DNA of 32,343 nt, taken from positions 1-32,343 of the forward strand of contig NZ_BDQX01000051.1 of assembly GCF_003112455.1 (NCBI RefSeq). The letters are read 5' to 3'. Of the stretch, positions 1-9,999 are shown in pieces (the first letter of the stretch is position 1; each line of letters starts with the position of its first letter). The notes under the pieces are model-generated. The model worked only from the letters and a program-made list of their open reading frames with translations, was not told the origin of the DNA and ran no database searches. The position numbers were made by a program, and so were the translations under genes. Source of the DNA: Paenibacillus agaridevorans. Lineage in GTDB: Bacteria > Bacillota > Bacilli > Paenibacillales > Paenibacillaceae.

Positions 1-30
1 TCTTGCGATTGTATCGGGCAGTTTCGCTCG

Positions 31-124
31 TTGTTCAGTTTTCAAAGAACAATCTTTTCTTTCGCTCCAACCAAGTTGTCTCGGCCGGAATTAGAATATA
101 CCATGACCTCGATAGATTGGTCAA
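31..124 (-). promoter_or_regulatory. Probable rRNA operon promoter and boxA-like leader
   Basis: On the minus strand a -35 TTGACC (119-124) and a -10 TATATT (95-100) are 18 bp apart. About 45 bp downstream lies TTGTTCTTTGAAAACTGAAC (complement of 33-52), which resembles the boxA antitermination element of rRNA operon leaders in Bacillales. The transcript runs off the left edge and no rRNA body is in the window, so the rrn assignment is inference from promoter plus boxA. A tRNA operon is the main alternative. Confidence 0.6.
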
Positions 125-205
125 GCCTTATGCAAAACTTTTTTTCAAAAAGATTAAATAACTCAATCCAACTGCCCCATCTGTTCGATGTCGCATCGGA
201 CCGGA

Positions 206-233
206 TATAATAAAAACATCTATATAAAGGTGG
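206..233 (+). promoter_or_regulatory. Candidate -10 and RBS for the EEP hydrolase gene
   Basis: TATAAT occupies 206-211 and AAAGGTGG follows at 226-233, 8 bases before the ATG at 242. The best -35 is only TTCGAT (184-189), 16 bp upstream, so the promoter call rests mainly on the -10. Confidence 0.45.
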
Positions 234-241
234 TGTGCTTT

Positions 242-1024
242 ATGAAGCTTACTGTGATGACTTTCAACCTGAGAGTGAATGTGTCCTTCGACGGGGACAA
301 TGCTTGGCCTAACCGCAAGCAGCAAGTCGCCGATACGATCTTGTCGTATAACCCGGCGATCATCGGCACCCAAGAAGGCAGATACGACATGCTCGAGGAT
401 CTAGACGGCCTGCTGCCGGCATATACCCGCATCGGAGAAGGCCGAGCAGGCTATAGGAGCGGCGACGAAAGTCTGGACGAATGCTGCGCGATCTATTACG
501 ACAAACGTCAGCTCGCCTTGCTTGAAGAAGGACAATTCTGGCTGTCGGAGACACCCGAGCGGCCTTCCGGGAAAGCTTGGGACGCCGATTATCCCCGATT
601 CTGCACCTGGGCACGGCTGGAATCTGTTCATCATTCCGGAAATCAGCTTTATCTCTTTAATACCCACTTCGACCATATCGGCGAGATGGCCCGCGCCCGA
701 AGCGCACAGTTGATTCTGGACAAGATTGTTGACATCATCCAACCTTCCGAAGCCCCTTGCATCCTGACCGGCGATTTGAATTGTCAGCCCAATGATGCCG
801 CTATCCGCTTGTTGGCCGAACAATTAACCGACGCTTATGACGCCATTACCGAACCCTTAGGACGGACCTTCCATGCATTCGAGGGGGGGACCCCGGGCGA
901 GCCGATCGATTATATTTTTACAAGCCCTAATGTGACGGTAGAGGAGACCAGCATCATAAGAAGCAACATAAACGGTCGATATCCTTCCGACCATTACCCT
1001 GTCGTCGCCAAGCTCTCATTGTAA
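242..1024 (+). CDS. Endonuclease/exonuclease/phosphatase family protein
   Basis: This 260-residue protein has the full set of EEP (DNase I-like) superfamily motifs: N9 in TFNLR, E45 in GTQE, NTHFDH at 140-145, TGDLN at 176-180, and the terminal SDHYPV at 249-254 with the paired D250/H251. These are the metal-binding and catalytic positions for phosphodiester or phosphomonoester hydrolysis. There is no signal peptide, so it is probably cytoplasmic. Substrate cannot be read from sequence: family members act on nucleic acids, inositol phosphates or sphingomyelin. The ATG at 242 is chosen over an upstream in-frame ATG at 188 because it follows a good RBS and starts directly at the first beta strand. 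Glutaminase follows after 43 bp with no terminator, so the two are probably co-transcribed. Confidence 0.85.
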   Translation: MKLTVMTFNLRVNVSFDGDNAWPNRKQQVADTILSYNPAIIGTQEGRYDMLEDLDGLLPAYTRIGEGRAGYRSGDESLDECCAIYYDKRQLALLEEGQFWLSETPERPSGKAWDADYPRFCTWARLESVHHSGNQLYLFNTHFDHIGEMARARSAQLILDKIVDIIQPSEAPCILTGDLNCQPNDAAIRLLAEQLTDAYDAITEPLGRTFHAFEGGTPGEPIDYIFTSPNVTVEETSIIRSNINGRYPSDHYPVVAKLSL

Positions 1025-1067
1025 TTAATTAGCGAATGCACCCCATTAACAAGGAGGCTCCATTTTT

Positions 1068-2030
1068 ATGAGCAGTACGAACTTACCACATCAAAGCGAG
1101 GAGCTCGAACGACTTCGCGCTTTGTTGCCGGGCTGGGTGAAAACAAGCAAAACGATGTGCCAGGCCGGCAAGGTGGCCTCCTATATCCCGGAGCTGTCCA
1201 AAGCTCCGGCGGATGCGCTTGGCATTCATGTCATCGACTTTTCCGGCAATTCCGTAACTGCTGGCGATTGCGGACTGTCCTTTACGATGCAAAGCATATC
1301 CAAAGTATTTACCCTGCTGCTTGCCTTGATCGACCGGGGTCCGGAGATCGTATTCGACAAGGTGGGGATGGAGCCGACGGGCGACAACTTTAATTCCATG
1401 CTGAAGCTCGAGCTGGTGCAGCCGAGCATTCCTTTTAATCCGCTTATTAACGCTGGAGCGATTGCCATATCGTCTCTGATCGGGGGTGACGGTCCCGAAG
1501 AGAAGTCCGAACGCGTTCTGCGGTTTTTCCGCCGGTTAGCTGGCAACCCGGAACTTGCCTACGATCTCGACGTCTACCGCTCAGAGGCGCTTAGTGCCGA
1601 TCTAAATCGCTCCATGGCCTATTTCCTCAAAGATAAAGGCGTCTTGAAGGGAAAGGTCGACGACGTCCTCGACGTTTACTTCCGCCATTGCTCCATAGCC
1701 GTTACCTGCAGCGATCTGTCCCGAATGGCGCTAGTGCTTGCGAACGACGGAACGGACCCCCTGTCCGGCGAGGTGCTGATCCCTCGAAGATACGTCCAGA
1801 TCGCCAAAACCTTCATGGTGACTTGCGGCATGTACAACGCCTCCGGACAATTCGCGATCGAGGTGGGCCTGCCTGCCAAGAGCGGCGTCGCCGGCGGCAT
1901 TTTAACCCTCGTTCCGGGTCGATATGGCATTGGCATCGTCGGACCATCGTTAAATCCGAAGGGCAACAGCATCGCGGGCGTCCATCTGCTGGAGACCCTA
2001 TCCCAGTCCCTTGACTGGAGCCTGTTCTAG
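1068..2030 (+). CDS. glsA: Glutaminase A
   Basis: The gene encodes a 320-residue glutaminase (L-glutamine to L-glutamate plus ammonia), cytoplasmic and close to the family's usual length of about 310. It is a serine-dependent amidase with a beta-lactamase-like fold: the catalytic S76-I-S-K79 is in MQSISKV, and the substrate-binding stretch NPLINAGAIA begins at 124. The glycine-rich AKSGVAGGI motif near the C-terminus is also present. AAGGAGG at 1051-1057 sets the ATG at 1068. It is probably co-transcribed with the EEP gene upstream and ends at a bidirectional terminator shared with the convergent SLH gene. Nothing indicates truncation. Confidence 0.95.
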   Translation: MSSTNLPHQSEELERLRALLPGWVKTSKTMCQAGKVASYIPELSKAPADALGIHVIDFSGNSVTAGDCGLSFTMQSISKVFTLLLALIDRGPEIVFDKVGMEPTGDNFNSMLKLELVQPSIPFNPLINAGAIAISSLIGGDGPEEKSERVLRFFRRLAGNPELAYDLDVYRSEALSADLNRSMAYFLKDKGVLKGKVDDVLDVYFRHCSIAVTCSDLSRMALVLANDGTDPLSGEVLIPRRYVQIAKTFMVTCGMYNASGQFAIEVGLPAKSGVAGGILTLVPGRYGIGIVGPSLNPKGNSIAGVHLLETLSQSLDWSLF

Positions 2031-2032
2031 AA

Positions 2033-2076
2033 CAAAAAAACCTCTCGCCCAAACAAATCGGGATGAGAGGTTTTTT
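2033..2076. terminator. Bidirectional terminator between glsA and the SLH gene
   Basis: A CCTCTC/GAGAGG stem extended by CCC/GGG past a small internal bulge is flanked by an A-tract on the left and a T-tract on the right. It can stop transcription from both convergent genes. Confidence 0.85.
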
Positions 2077-2079
2077 ACA

Positions 2080-3150
2080 TTATTGTTCGAAGATGGCATA
2101 TACCTTCCAGGAGCCGTCTTCGGTTTTTTTCATGTAATAATGGCCATCGCTTGATACGGTCTCCGCCTGTTGCTGTCCATCGTATGCATACTTGAACAAC
2201 CAGGAGCCGCCCGTCGACTTTACGATGGCATAACGGTCGGAGGCGGATACCAGCTCGATGCTGCGTTCCCCCGTCTCCTCGACGCTGATGGCAATGCCGT
2301 CGCCGACGAGCTCCTTCATTCCCTCAATATATTGCTCCAGCGAGGTGAGCTGGAATGCCGTATATTGTTTCCCCAGCAAGGACGACAGTCCCTCCAGTTC
2401 ACCTTGATTAATGGCTGCAAGCTCCGCTTCGTCCGCAGTCAGAATAACGGATTTGAGCTGCTCGAAGCTTGGCAGATCGCCGTCCTGCTGATTTAATGCC
2501 CTCTGAAGCATGACGACGGCCTCCGCTCGCTTCGCATGTTGAAAGGGCTTGAATTCAAGCTCCGTTATGCCGTTTACGATGCCTGCCCGGCTCGCGGATG
2601 CAATGGCATCGGCTGCGAAATAATCGCTAGCGGGAATGTCCACAAATGGCGCAGCCTCCGATTCCGCTCCATCCTCCGTCTCCATCACGTCCGGGAAAGC
2701 GCGAACGACCATTGCCGCAATTTCGCCGCGTTCAATGAGCTGATCCGGTTTAAATTCTGTCGTTGTTATGCCGTTTACGATGCCCAGCGAGCTCGCGATT
2801 TGCACAGAATCGGCGTACCACTCCTCCGACGGAACATCCTGGAAAGCAGCCTGCGCTTTATCGCTCTTTAGTCCCAGCGAGCGTACGAGCAGCGTTACGA
2901 ATTCCGCTCGGGTGATGCTCTGCTCCGGCCTGACCTCTACCTCGCCTTCGTCCGTGCGATATCCTTTTAGAAGATCGGCCACGACGAAGTTGTCGAGCTC
3001 CCGGTAAGCCCAATGGTTCTCTATATCGACGGGAAAATACATTTCAAGGGTATGCTCTGGAGCCGCGCTTGCAGCCGCAGGCAATATCGATGCAGCAATA
3101 AGCATCCCTGCCGCCAAAGCGACTGTGCCTTGCTTCATTGTTTTTTTCAT
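2080..3150 (-). CDS. Secreted S-layer homology (SLH) domain protein
   Basis: This 356-residue protein has a Sec signal peptide (KK, a hydrophobic core at about 9-24, cleavage near ASA at 27-29). Three SLH repeats follow at about 42-95, 103-152 and 169-220. The second and third carry the typical GI-x-NGI-x(4)-F-x-P element; the first is more divergent (DLLKGYRTDEG). SLH triplets bind pyruvylated secondary cell-wall polymer, so the protein should be anchored to the cell wall. The C-terminal 135 residues are a separate domain that I do not recognise, ending in aromatic-rich strands. The ATG at 3150 is preferred over an in-frame TTG at 3168 because the latter begins inside the AAGGAGG ribosome binding site. 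Confidence 0.85.
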   Translation of the reverse strand: MKKTMKQGTVALAAGMLIAASILPAAASAAPEHTLEMYFPVDIENHWAYRELDNFVVADLLKGYRTDEGEVEVRPEQSITRAEFVTLLVRSLGLKSDKAQAAFQDVPSEEWYADSVQIASSLGIVNGITTTEFKPDQLIERGEIAAMVVRAFPDVMETEDGAESEAAPFVDIPASDYFAADAIASASRAGIVNGITELEFKPFQHAKRAEAVVMLQRALNQQDGDLPSFEQLKSVILTADEAELAAINQGELEGLSSLLGKQYTAFQLTSLEQYIEGMKELVGDGIAISVEETGERSIELVSASDRYAIVKSTGGSWLFKYAYDGQQQAETVSSDGHYYMKKTEDGSWKVYAIFEQ

Positions 3151-3240
3151 AACGAAGTCCTCCTTCAACTGCAGGATTGTTGATTCCTTAAGAAGGATAT
3201 CAGAATCCGCAAGGCAGGACTACAGGGAAATACAGGTCGT

Positions 3241-4149
3241 TTATTCCGAATAGAACACTTTGAAAATAATATCCTGATTGTAATTGCCAAAGCCGCTTCC
3301 GAATAAAGTAACGCCGCCTACATGCTCGGCATCCGGCTGAACGCCGATACGGAACGTCCATTGGTTCCGATGCAGGGCGATCTCTCCCAGCGTCACGTTC
3401 GACATTCGCTGCCCGTCGATGTACGTCCCGTCCTCCTGTATCCGAATCAGCTTTAGCAGTCCGTATTGATTGACGGATTCAGGCCACCAGCTGGGCGAGA
3501 ACTTCCCTCGTTTGTTCCCATAGTCGCCAGGGCTCGTCCATGTGCCAAGCTCGCATGCATTCAGTTGGAAGCTAATATCGGAAGGCCAATGCTCATTGAC
3601 GCCCGGCGCCTCGGAGCCGATCTCGAGCATAATCTCAAGTGCCTCCGGCTGTTGGGAGGTCAGCAAATAATTCGGTATTTTGTATTCCACAAAGCCATGT
3701 CCGAACCATAAGATGCCCGCGTTCATTCGTTCGGGATCCAGGAAGTATCTTGGATCGTCGAATTGGCCGATAAAGTTCTCTCTCGTGGCGATGCCGCATG
3801 TCGGATGAATGTCGCATTCCGTGTAATGGCCGATCGGAATCATGGTCTCATGCGATTTCATCGCTTGATCACGCTTGTGCGGGAGCTCGATTCGAATGTT
3901 TTGCTCCGCCAGCTCGCACATCTTGTGGGTGCCGCCATCCTTGCGCACCATACGCGTATGCAATAATCCGGCAGCCTCGAGCTTCCGGATGTGCATCGTG
4001 ACAATGGCGCTGCTCAGGCCAAGCGCAGCGGCTATATCTTTGACGTTCATGGCCTCCGCCGAAAGCAAATTCAATATCGCAAGCCGCACTTCGGAAGCCA
4101 GCGCTTCGTATAACGGCAGCCACTTCGCATCCGTATTCGCCTGTATCAT
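3241..4149 (-). CDS. ArsR-family transcriptional regulator with a large C-terminal domain
   Basis: The protein has 302 residues. The N-terminal 80 form an ArsR-type winged helix (LASEVRLAILNLLS, then DIAAALGLSSAIVTMHIRKLEAAGLL, about 18-63). The C-terminal two thirds are not a standard ArsR effector domain; they are rich in aromatic residues and may be a beta-rich ligand-binding fold. Between the two parts is H108-x3-C112-x2-H115-x2-C118, a plausible metal site. It lies on the same strand as, and about 100 bp downstream of, the GH51 arabinofuranosidase gene, which suggests control of arabinoside use. That role is inference. Classical ArsR proteins are about 100 residues, so this is a much longer architecture. 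Confidence 0.75.
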   Translation of the reverse strand: MIQANTDAKWLPLYEALASEVRLAILNLLSAEAMNVKDIAAALGLSSAIVTMHIRKLEAAGLLHTRMVRKDGGTHKMCELAEQNIRIELPHKRDQAMKSHETMIPIGHYTECDIHPTCGIATRENFIGQFDDPRYFLDPERMNAGILWFGHGFVEYKIPNYLLTSQQPEALEIMLEIGSEAPGVNEHWPSDISFQLNACELGTWTSPGDYGNKRGKFSPSWWPESVNQYGLLKLIRIQEDGTYIDGQRMSNVTLGEIALHRNQWTFRIGVQPDAEHVGGVTLFGSGFGNYNQDIIFKVFYSE

Positions 4150-4251
4150 CTATCCAATCCCATCCTTCCGCATGCTACTATCATACAACAAAAGAGGACG
4201 GATAAGCAGCATCCCGGCTCCTTCTCCGTCCCCGTGAGAGTCGTCATTCAA

Positions 4252-5823
<1,572 letters not shown>

Positions 5824-5828
5824 TCACA

Positions 5829-5876
5829 TGAATTAATTCAATACCTAATTATAACTATGTTGAATTCATATTTTAA
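5829..5876 (-). promoter_or_regulatory. Promoter and palindromic operator of the arabinofuranosidase gene
   Basis: On the minus strand TTAAAA (5871-5876) and TATAAT (5848-5853) are 17 bp apart. A perfect 12-bp palindrome, TGAATTAATTCA (5829-5840), lies just downstream of the -10 where transcription should begin. That is a position expected for a repressor such as the neighbouring ArsR-family protein. The operator function is inferred from position only. Confidence 0.6.
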
Positions 5877-5912
5877 TTAATCCAATTGAAAGATAATTGC
5901 ACGTTCTCCTCG

Positions 5913-5944
5913 CAAAAAAACCATCAACCTTATGGTCAATGGTT
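5913..5944 (-). terminator. Rho-independent terminator of fabI
   Basis: An 11-bp stem with two G-U pairs (5919-5929 with 5934-5944) closes a 4-nt loop and is followed on the minus strand by a run of seven T. It separates fabI from the downstream arabinofuranosidase gene. Confidence 0.88.
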
Positions 5945-5967
5945 CTAGGCATAGCGGCGGAACCGCT

Positions 5968-6741
5968 TCAACCGATGATATGATAGCCGGCATCGACGTG
6001 AAGAACTTCGCCGGTAACCGCTCTGGACAATGGACTGAGCAAAAACAGGGTGGCATCGCCCACCTCGTCCTGATCGATATTCCGTCTGAGCGGAGCCTTC
6101 TGCTGGATCGTTGACATTATATCGTTGAAGCCCGATACCCCCTTGGCTGCGAGCGTTCGAATCGGTCCCGCGGATACCGCGTTCACACGAATGCCGAATT
6201 GGCCCAGATCCTCTGCCAAGTAGCGAACGCTGGCTTCCAGCGACGCCTTCGCCACGCCCATGACATTGTAATTGCGCACGACCCGTTCTGCTCCAATATA
6301 GGATTGAGTCACGATGCTGCCGCCTTCGCTCATCCACTTCCTCGCTTCGCGGGCCACGGCAACGAGCGAATAAGCGCTGGCGTCCTGGGCAAGAAGGAAA
6401 CCTTCGCGAGACGTATTGGCATATTCCCCCTTTAACTCATCCTTGTCCGCGAAAGCAATAGAATGCGCGACTCCATGGATGATCCCAACGCGCGCCCCTA
6501 TTGCGTCGAAGGCAGCCTGTATGCTGGCGTCCTCCGAAATATCGCAGCTTACGGTCATAAGCGGCTCAATGCCCTCCTCCTCCAGCAGCTGGGACAGCTT
6601 CTGAAAGGAACGTTCCTTCCGGTAGGTAAAGATGAGGCTCGCTCCTGCTTTATAAAGCGATCTGGCGATGCCCCATGCGATGCTTCTTTCGTTCGCTACG
6701 CCCATAACTACTATATTTTTGCCCGTCATCCAATTGCTCAA
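5968..6741 (-). CDS. fabI: Enoyl-[acyl-carrier-protein] reductase (NADH-type)
   Basis: FabI reduces trans-2-enoyl-ACP in the last step of each fatty acid elongation cycle. The 257-residue protein is a short-chain dehydrogenase with the FabI-type cofactor motif GVANERSIAWGIA (14-26) and the catalytic Y148 and Y158-x6-K165. The SAGPIRTLAAKG loop at 190-201 is the substrate-binding segment typical of FabI. A TTG at 6741 is the best start: GAGGTGA lies 5 bp upstream, and the N-terminus then aligns with other FabI proteins. A GTG at 6750 would overlap that RBS. A double FapR-type operator precedes it. It is monocistronic by its own terminator. Confidence 0.93.
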   Translation of the reverse strand: MSNWMTGKNIVVMGVANERSIAWGIARSLYKAGASLIFTYRKERSFQKLSQLLEEEGIEPLMTVSCDISEDASIQAAFDAIGARVGIIHGVAHSIAFADKDELKGEYANTSREGFLLAQDASAYSLVAVAREARKWMSEGGSIVTQSYIGAERVVRNYNVMGVAKASLEASVRYLAEDLGQFGIRVNAVSAGPIRTLAAKGVSGFNDIMSTIQQKAPLRRNIDQDEVGDATLFLLSPLSRAVTGEVLHVDAGYHIIG

Positions 6742-6774
6742 TGCGATCACCTCTGATAAGTTATATGCTTGAAA

Positions 6775-6852
6775 TTAGTACCTGGATTTAGTACCAGATA
6801 CCAATTTATAAATATTGAACTTATCTTATCAATCTTTAACGTTTGGTGTCAA
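6775..6852 (-). promoter_or_regulatory. fabI promoter with two overlapping FapR-type boxes
   Basis: TTAGTACCAGATACCAA (6788-6804) matches the FapR operator consensus TTAGTACCTGGTACTAA at 14-15 of 17 positions, depending on strand. A weaker second copy overlaps at 6775-6791. Two promoters are possible on the minus strand: TTGACA (6847-6852) with TAAGAT (6823-6828, 18-bp spacer), or TTGATA with TATAAA closer to the boxes. FapR represses lipid synthesis genes and is released by malonyl-CoA or malonyl-ACP. The consensus is quoted from memory. Confidence 0.78.
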
Positions 6853-6934
6853 TCCGCACTTTGTCAACAAACCGGAGGAGGAAGGTGATAGAATAGGTGC
6901 ATCCATTCATTATTAACAGCTGAGGAGATTGCTC

Positions 6935-8398
6935 ATGAAGATTCATCCGATTACCATTCTGCGCACGACGGGCCTGCTCGACGGGATATCGCTGCTCTTG
7001 CTGCTTGCCGTTGCCATGCCATTAAAATATGTATGGGGACATGACGAAGCCGTGACCATCATGGGTAGCGTGCATGGCGGCATATTCGTCTTGTACGGAC
7101 TCTCTATTTTGTATGCCGCCCTGAAAGTGAGATGGAGCTTGTTATGGCCTCTTGCCGCATTCGCCGCTGCCTTCGTTCCGCTCGGCAACTTTGTATTGGA
7201 CTGGCAGCTCAAAAAAGCTCAGTCGAAATATGCCGTGGGATCGATCAACGTTACGCTGCTCGTATACAGCATCGTGTTCTTCTCATTCTTCGACTTGTTT
7301 GCGCAGTTGCCCGTCATGAGTACGTTCGCCACTTCGGTAGGGGCCAGCGCCTTCGTAGCCGGCTTCGTCATCGGCTTGTATTCCTTGTCCAATACGATCG
7401 GCAACATTCTGTCCGGCTTTTTGACGGACAAGCTCGGCCCCTTCCGAATGCTCATGGTCGGCTTGCTCTTGTCCAGCGGAGCGCTGCTGCTCTACCATAT
7501 CGTCGACAGTCCTGCTCTGCTCATCGCCGTCCGCATTATACACGGCTTCGTCGCCGGTTTGATCGTCCCTGCCGCCTTTACCTTTTCCGCCAATACGACA
7601 GCTGGCAACGAACAAGGCAAGAAGGTCGCTATTACCGGCACCTTCGTCGGCTTGGCGGCCATTGTCGGCCCCGCTTTCAGCGGGATTACGGCAAGCAAGA
7701 CGTCCGTGCCGTTCGTGTTTGCTTGCGTCGCGGCGCTTGGCCTGCTGCTTACCGCGCTATCCGCGCTGTTCCTCAACCATTTAAAGGCGGCGCCGAACAA
7801 ACAAAGCGATGGCGCTCTAACGCGGCAAGCAAGACCGTTTATTAACGCAGGTATCGCGAAGGCTTATGCCGGCGCCTTCTTCCTCATGTTTTCTCAAGGC
7901 GTAATCGCCTACCTGCTGCCGCTCCATGTCCAATCGCTGGGGTACGACTCAAGGTTAAGCGGAACGCTGATGAGCGTGTTCGGCATCGTTGCCGTACTCG
8001 TGTTTGTCCTGCCAACCAATCGAATCTTCGACCGGGTCTCTCCAGCCATTACGATGGCTGTCGGAGTGGGACTGATGGGCGTCAGCCAACTGCTCATCGG
8101 GCCATCCTCTTCTTCGCTTGCCCTGTATGGCGTTATGGCATTGTACGGCATTGGTTTCGGTTTCTTGTTCCCGTCCATTAACACGATGCTGATCCGCTCG
8201 ACGCCGTCCGGACGAAGAGGAAGAGCCTACGGCTACTTCTACGCCTTTTTCTCGCTCGGCGTCGTGGCGGGCTCCTCTACGCTAGGATGGTTGTCCCTGG
8301 GCATACAGCAAGGGTTTTTGCTGACCGGATTTATTTTATTGGCGGTAGCCGTTGTATCAGCCGTTGGCAAACGGAGCGAGCAGGCGCTCGGTTCCTAG
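6935..8398 (+). CDS. DUF3817-MFS fusion transporter
   Basis: This is a 487-residue integral membrane protein. Residues 1 to about 95 resemble a DUF3817 domain as found in the small B. subtilis protein YdzA (LLDGISLLLLLAVAMPLKY, then GSVHGGIFVLYGL). From about 104 to the end it is a 12-helix major facilitator with the loop motif GFLTDKLGPFR (161-171) and a second-half equivalent around NRIFDRVSP. Substrate is unknown; drug/metabolite exporters of this type are the closest guess. The ATG at 6935 follows GAGGAG by 7 bp and is preferred to an in-frame TTG at 6929. The two halves are in one uninterrupted frame with no internal RBS before the MFS part. The promoter is not evident in the region shared with fabI. 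Confidence 0.82.
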   Translation: MKIHPITILRTTGLLDGISLLLLLAVAMPLKYVWGHDEAVTIMGSVHGGIFVLYGLSILYAALKVRWSLLWPLAAFAAAFVPLGNFVLDWQLKKAQSKYAVGSINVTLLVYSIVFFSFFDLFAQLPVMSTFATSVGASAFVAGFVIGLYSLSNTIGNILSGFLTDKLGPFRMLMVGLLLSSGALLLYHIVDSPALLIAVRIIHGFVAGLIVPAAFTFSANTTAGNEQGKKVAITGTFVGLAAIVGPAFSGITASKTSVPFVFACVAALGLLLTALSALFLNHLKAAPNKQSDGALTRQARPFINAGIAKAYAGAFFLMFSQGVIAYLLPLHVQSLGYDSRLSGTLMSVFGIVAVLVFVLPTNRIFDRVSPAITMAVGVGLMGVSQLLIGPSSSSLALYGVMALYGIGFGFLFPSINTMLIRSTPSGRRGRAYGYFYAFFSLGVVAGSSTLGWLSLGIQQGFLLTGFILLAVAVVSAVGKRSEQALGS

Positions 8399-8472
8399 AA
8401 TCGCTTCATAACTTCTCCCCCGTCCACATAAGTATGGTATGAACCGTATTTCGGAATCCGGAGGGATATTTC

Positions 8473-9936
8473 ATGAAACAAGAGGAGATTCGCGAGCTCG
8501 AACGAGCCATCGATGAAATAACGGAGATCGCCCAAGGCTTCGGTCTCGATTTTTATCAGATGAGGTACGAGATTTGTCCGGCCGACATCATCTATACGTT
8601 CGGAGCTTACGGCATGCCAACCCGCTTTAGCCACTGGAGCTTCGGCAAAACATTTAACAAGATGAAGATGCAATACGATTTTGGCCTTAGCAAAATATAC
8701 GAGCTCGTCATTAACTCCAATCCTTGCTATGCCTTCCTGTTGGACGGCAACTCTCTCATCCAGAACAAGCTGATCGTCGCCCACGTGCTGGCGCACTGCG
8801 ATTTCTTCAAGAACAACGCCAGATTCGGAGTCTCCAACCGCAACATGGTCGAAAGCATGTCCGCTACGGCCGATCGGATCCATCAATACGAGATGCAATA
8901 CGGCTCGGAAGCGGTGGAGAAATTCATCGACGCGATCCTCGCGATTCAAGAGCATGTCGACCCAACCCTTATCAAGCCCTATCAACTGGACAAAAAAAGG
9001 TACATCGAGATGAGCAGCAAGGAGTTGGAATCCCCCTCTGCCAAAGCTTCCGCTTCCGCAAGCGGGGGATCCTTCGACGATCTGTGGGACCTCGATACGG
9101 AAGCAGTCGCGGCTGCAGCGGCGCAGGCGGAAGCAAGAGCCCTGGAGGCAAAGCGGTTCCCTCCGCGGCCTGAGAAGGACATCGTCTGGTTCATCGAAGA
9201 ATATTCGACCGTTCTGGAGGATTGGCAGCGCGATATTCTGACCATGCTGAGGGACGAGATGCTGTACTTCTGGCCCCAGCTCGAGACAAAGATCATGAAT
9301 GAAGGCTGGGCTTCCTACTGGCATCAACGCATCATCCGCGAGATGGATCTGACAAGCGAGGAGACGATCGAATTCGCCAAGCTTAATTCTTCCGTCGTCG
9401 TGCCGTCCCGCCATAGCCTGAATCCGTATTATCTCGGCCTGAAAATATTCGAGGACATCGAGCGCCGTTGGGATAATCCAACGAAAGAGGAACAAGAGCG
9501 GTTCGGCCGCGTGCCCGGCAGGGGAAGGGAGAAGATGTTCGAGGTGCGCGAGCTCGACTCCGACATCTCCTTTCTGCGCAATTACTTGACCAAGGAACTG
9601 GTCGATGAGCTGGACCTGTATATTTTTGAAAAGAAGGGGCCGGAGTGGAAAATTACGGATAAATCCTGGGAAAACATCCGCGAACAGCTCGTTTACTCCA
9701 AGGTGAACGGCGGTTTCCCCTCCCTTATGGTGAAAGACGGCGACTTCAACCGCGTCGGAGAATTGTACCTCACTCATCAGTACGAGGGGACGGAGCTGGA
9801 TCTCAAATACGTGGAGCGCACGCTTCCCTACGTCGTGCAGCTGTGGGGCAAAAACGTTCACTTGGAGACGTTTGTGGAGGATAAAAAAATCGTGTTTAGT
9901 TGCGACGGAAAAAAAACGAGCCGAAAATTCGTTTAA
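8473..9936 (+). CDS. spoVR: SpoVR family protein (stage V sporulation protein R)
   Basis: This 487-residue soluble protein matches the SpoVR/YcgB family across its length. Examples are the N-terminal block with [20 protein letters not shown], the [12 protein letters not shown] segment, the conserved [13 protein letters not shown] histidine-rich block, and the C-terminal [16 protein letters not shown] block. In B. subtilis SpoVR is needed for normal spore cortex formation; the biochemical activity is unknown. In many bacteria it is linked to PrkA and YhbH; here prkA is about 3 kb away and YhbH is not in the window. GGAGG about 8 bp before the ATG at 8473 fixes the start. A strong terminator follows. 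Residues 190-230 are an Ala-rich low-complexity linker. Confidence 0.92.
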   Translation: MKQEEIRELERAIDEITEIAQGFGLDFYQMRYEICPADIIYTFGAYGMPTRFSHWSFGKTFNKMKMQYDFGLSKIYELVINSNPCYAFLLDGNSLIQNKLIVAHVLAHCDFFKNNARFGVSNRNMVESMSATADRIHQYEMQYGSEAVEKFIDAILAIQEHVDPTLIKPYQLDKKRYIEMSSKELESPSAKASASASGGSFDDLWDLDTEAVAAAAAQAEARALEAKRFPPRPEKDIVWFIEEYSTVLEDWQRDILTMLRDEMLYFWPQLETKIMNEGWASYWHQRIIREMDLTSEETIEFAKLNSSVVVPSRHSLNPYYLGLKIFEDIERRWDNPTKEEQERFGRVPGRGREKMFEVRELDSDISFLRNYLTKELVDELDLYIFEKKGPEWKITDKSWENIREQLVYSKVNGGFPSLMVKDGDFNRVGELYLTHQYEGTELDLKYVERTLPYVVQLWGKNVHLETFVEDKKIVFSCDGKKTSRKFV

Positions 9937-9940
9937 TGCG

Positions 9941-9995
9941 AAAGGAGCAGTCTCGCGGGTCTACAATCGACCTTTGAGGCGGCTCCTTTTATTTG
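9941..9995 (+). terminator. Terminator of spoVR
   Basis: A 21-bp imperfect stem (9941-9961 with 9969-9989, several G-U pairs) around a 7-nt loop is followed by TTTTATTT. It lies directly before the convergent lipoprotein gene and may serve both. Confidence 0.85.
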
Positions 9996-9999
9996 CCGT

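Noticed and set aside
8395..9861. 488-codon open frame on the minus strand opposite spoVR
   Set aside because: It mirrors the coding frame of a clear SpoVR gene, has no RBS or recognisable domain, and results from codon bias.
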